In this document: positions 5,206 to 5,238 of the stretch, one piece after another
How positions within the stretch are numbered: the stretch's first letter is position 1
Layout of the letters: each line of letters opens with the position of its first letter
Origin: Gemmatimonadota bacterium
GTDB lineage: Bacteria > Gemmatimonadota > Gemmatimonadetes > Longimicrobiales > Gaopeijiaceae
Reading direction: 5' to 3'
Length of the DNA stretch: 5,238 nt
NCBI GenBank assembly: GCA_002731735.1
Contig: PCCM01000081.1
Location: 16,080-21,317 of the forward strand
Translations under genes and position numbers: made by a program
Notes under the pieces: generated by a model
Databases searched by the model: none
The model's input: the letters and a program-made list of their open reading frames with translations, nothing else
Told to the model about the DNA's origin: nothing

Positions 5206-5238
5206 TCACGTTAACCGACGATGGTAACGTCTTCCTTT

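Larger units (their letters stand above)
4937..5238. other. 302-base stretch upstream of the SEC-C gene to the window edge
   Basis: No convincing gene is present. A + strand ORF of 40 codons (5092-5214) has GGAG six bases before its ATG, but its product is unrecognised. An overlapping - strand frame (TTG start at 5204, stop at 4929, running eight bases into the SEC-C gene) is equally unrecognised; both cannot be favoured. The stretch is rich in symmetric and repeated sequence (4961-4988, 5002-5016, 5178-5205), as expected for the control region of the SEC-C gene and perhaps of a divergent gene beyond the edge. Confidence 0.45.

Noticed and set aside
5092..5214. 40-codon + strand ORF with GGAG six bases before its ATG
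   Set aside because: The start context is good, but the product is unrecognised, it ends in the tandem repeat, and an antisense frame is equally open. Not enough to call a gene.

Overview
The window is GC-rich bacterial chromosomal DNA carrying tightly packed housekeeping genes. Both sense strands read cleanly as coding, SD-like motifs precede some genes but are missing at others, and the tRNA-Leu gene does not encode its CCA end. The protein mix is an E. coli-like TrmH, an SRPBCC/TIGR01777 fusion and a stand-alone SEC-C protein. It would fit a GC-rich environmental lineage such as Gemmatimonadota or Acidobacteriota, but that placement is a guess. I see no phage, transposon, CRISPR or recognisable defence genes.

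Left part (1-1910, + strand): a translationally coupled three-gene operon. The end of rpiA (cut by the window edge) overlaps rpe by the four bases ATGA, and rpe overlaps a PIG-L/LmbE-type deacetylase gene by GTGA. RpiA and Rpe both act on ribulose 5-phosphate in the non-oxidative pentose phosphate pathway. The substrate of the deacetylase is unknown.

Middle (1911-4026): after a 52-base gap holding three small palindromes comes a 461-residue protein joining an SRPBCC ligand-binding domain to a TIGR01777 NAD(P)-binding oxidoreductase. It converges, with only 18 bases between stop codons, on trmH (- strand), the tRNA Gm18 2'-O-methyltransferase. A perfect 8-bp inverted repeat spans this junction. 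trmH has a good -10 element so close to its ATG that its mRNA may be leaderless.

Right part (4027-5238): a 383-base gap contains a 9-bp inverted repeat enclosing a nested hairpin and a short protein-like stretch that may be a gene remnant. Then come tRNA-Leu(UAA), a short convergent spacer, and a small SEC-C zinc-motif protein on the - strand. The last 302 bases upstream of that gene hold no convincing gene. They contain an 8-bp inverted repeat, a 5-bp hairpin and a perfect 14-bp tandem duplication that look regulatory.

No clear new multi-gene system is visible. The points most worth following up are the structured intergenic elements and the coupling of an uncharacterised deacetylase to pentose phosphate genes.
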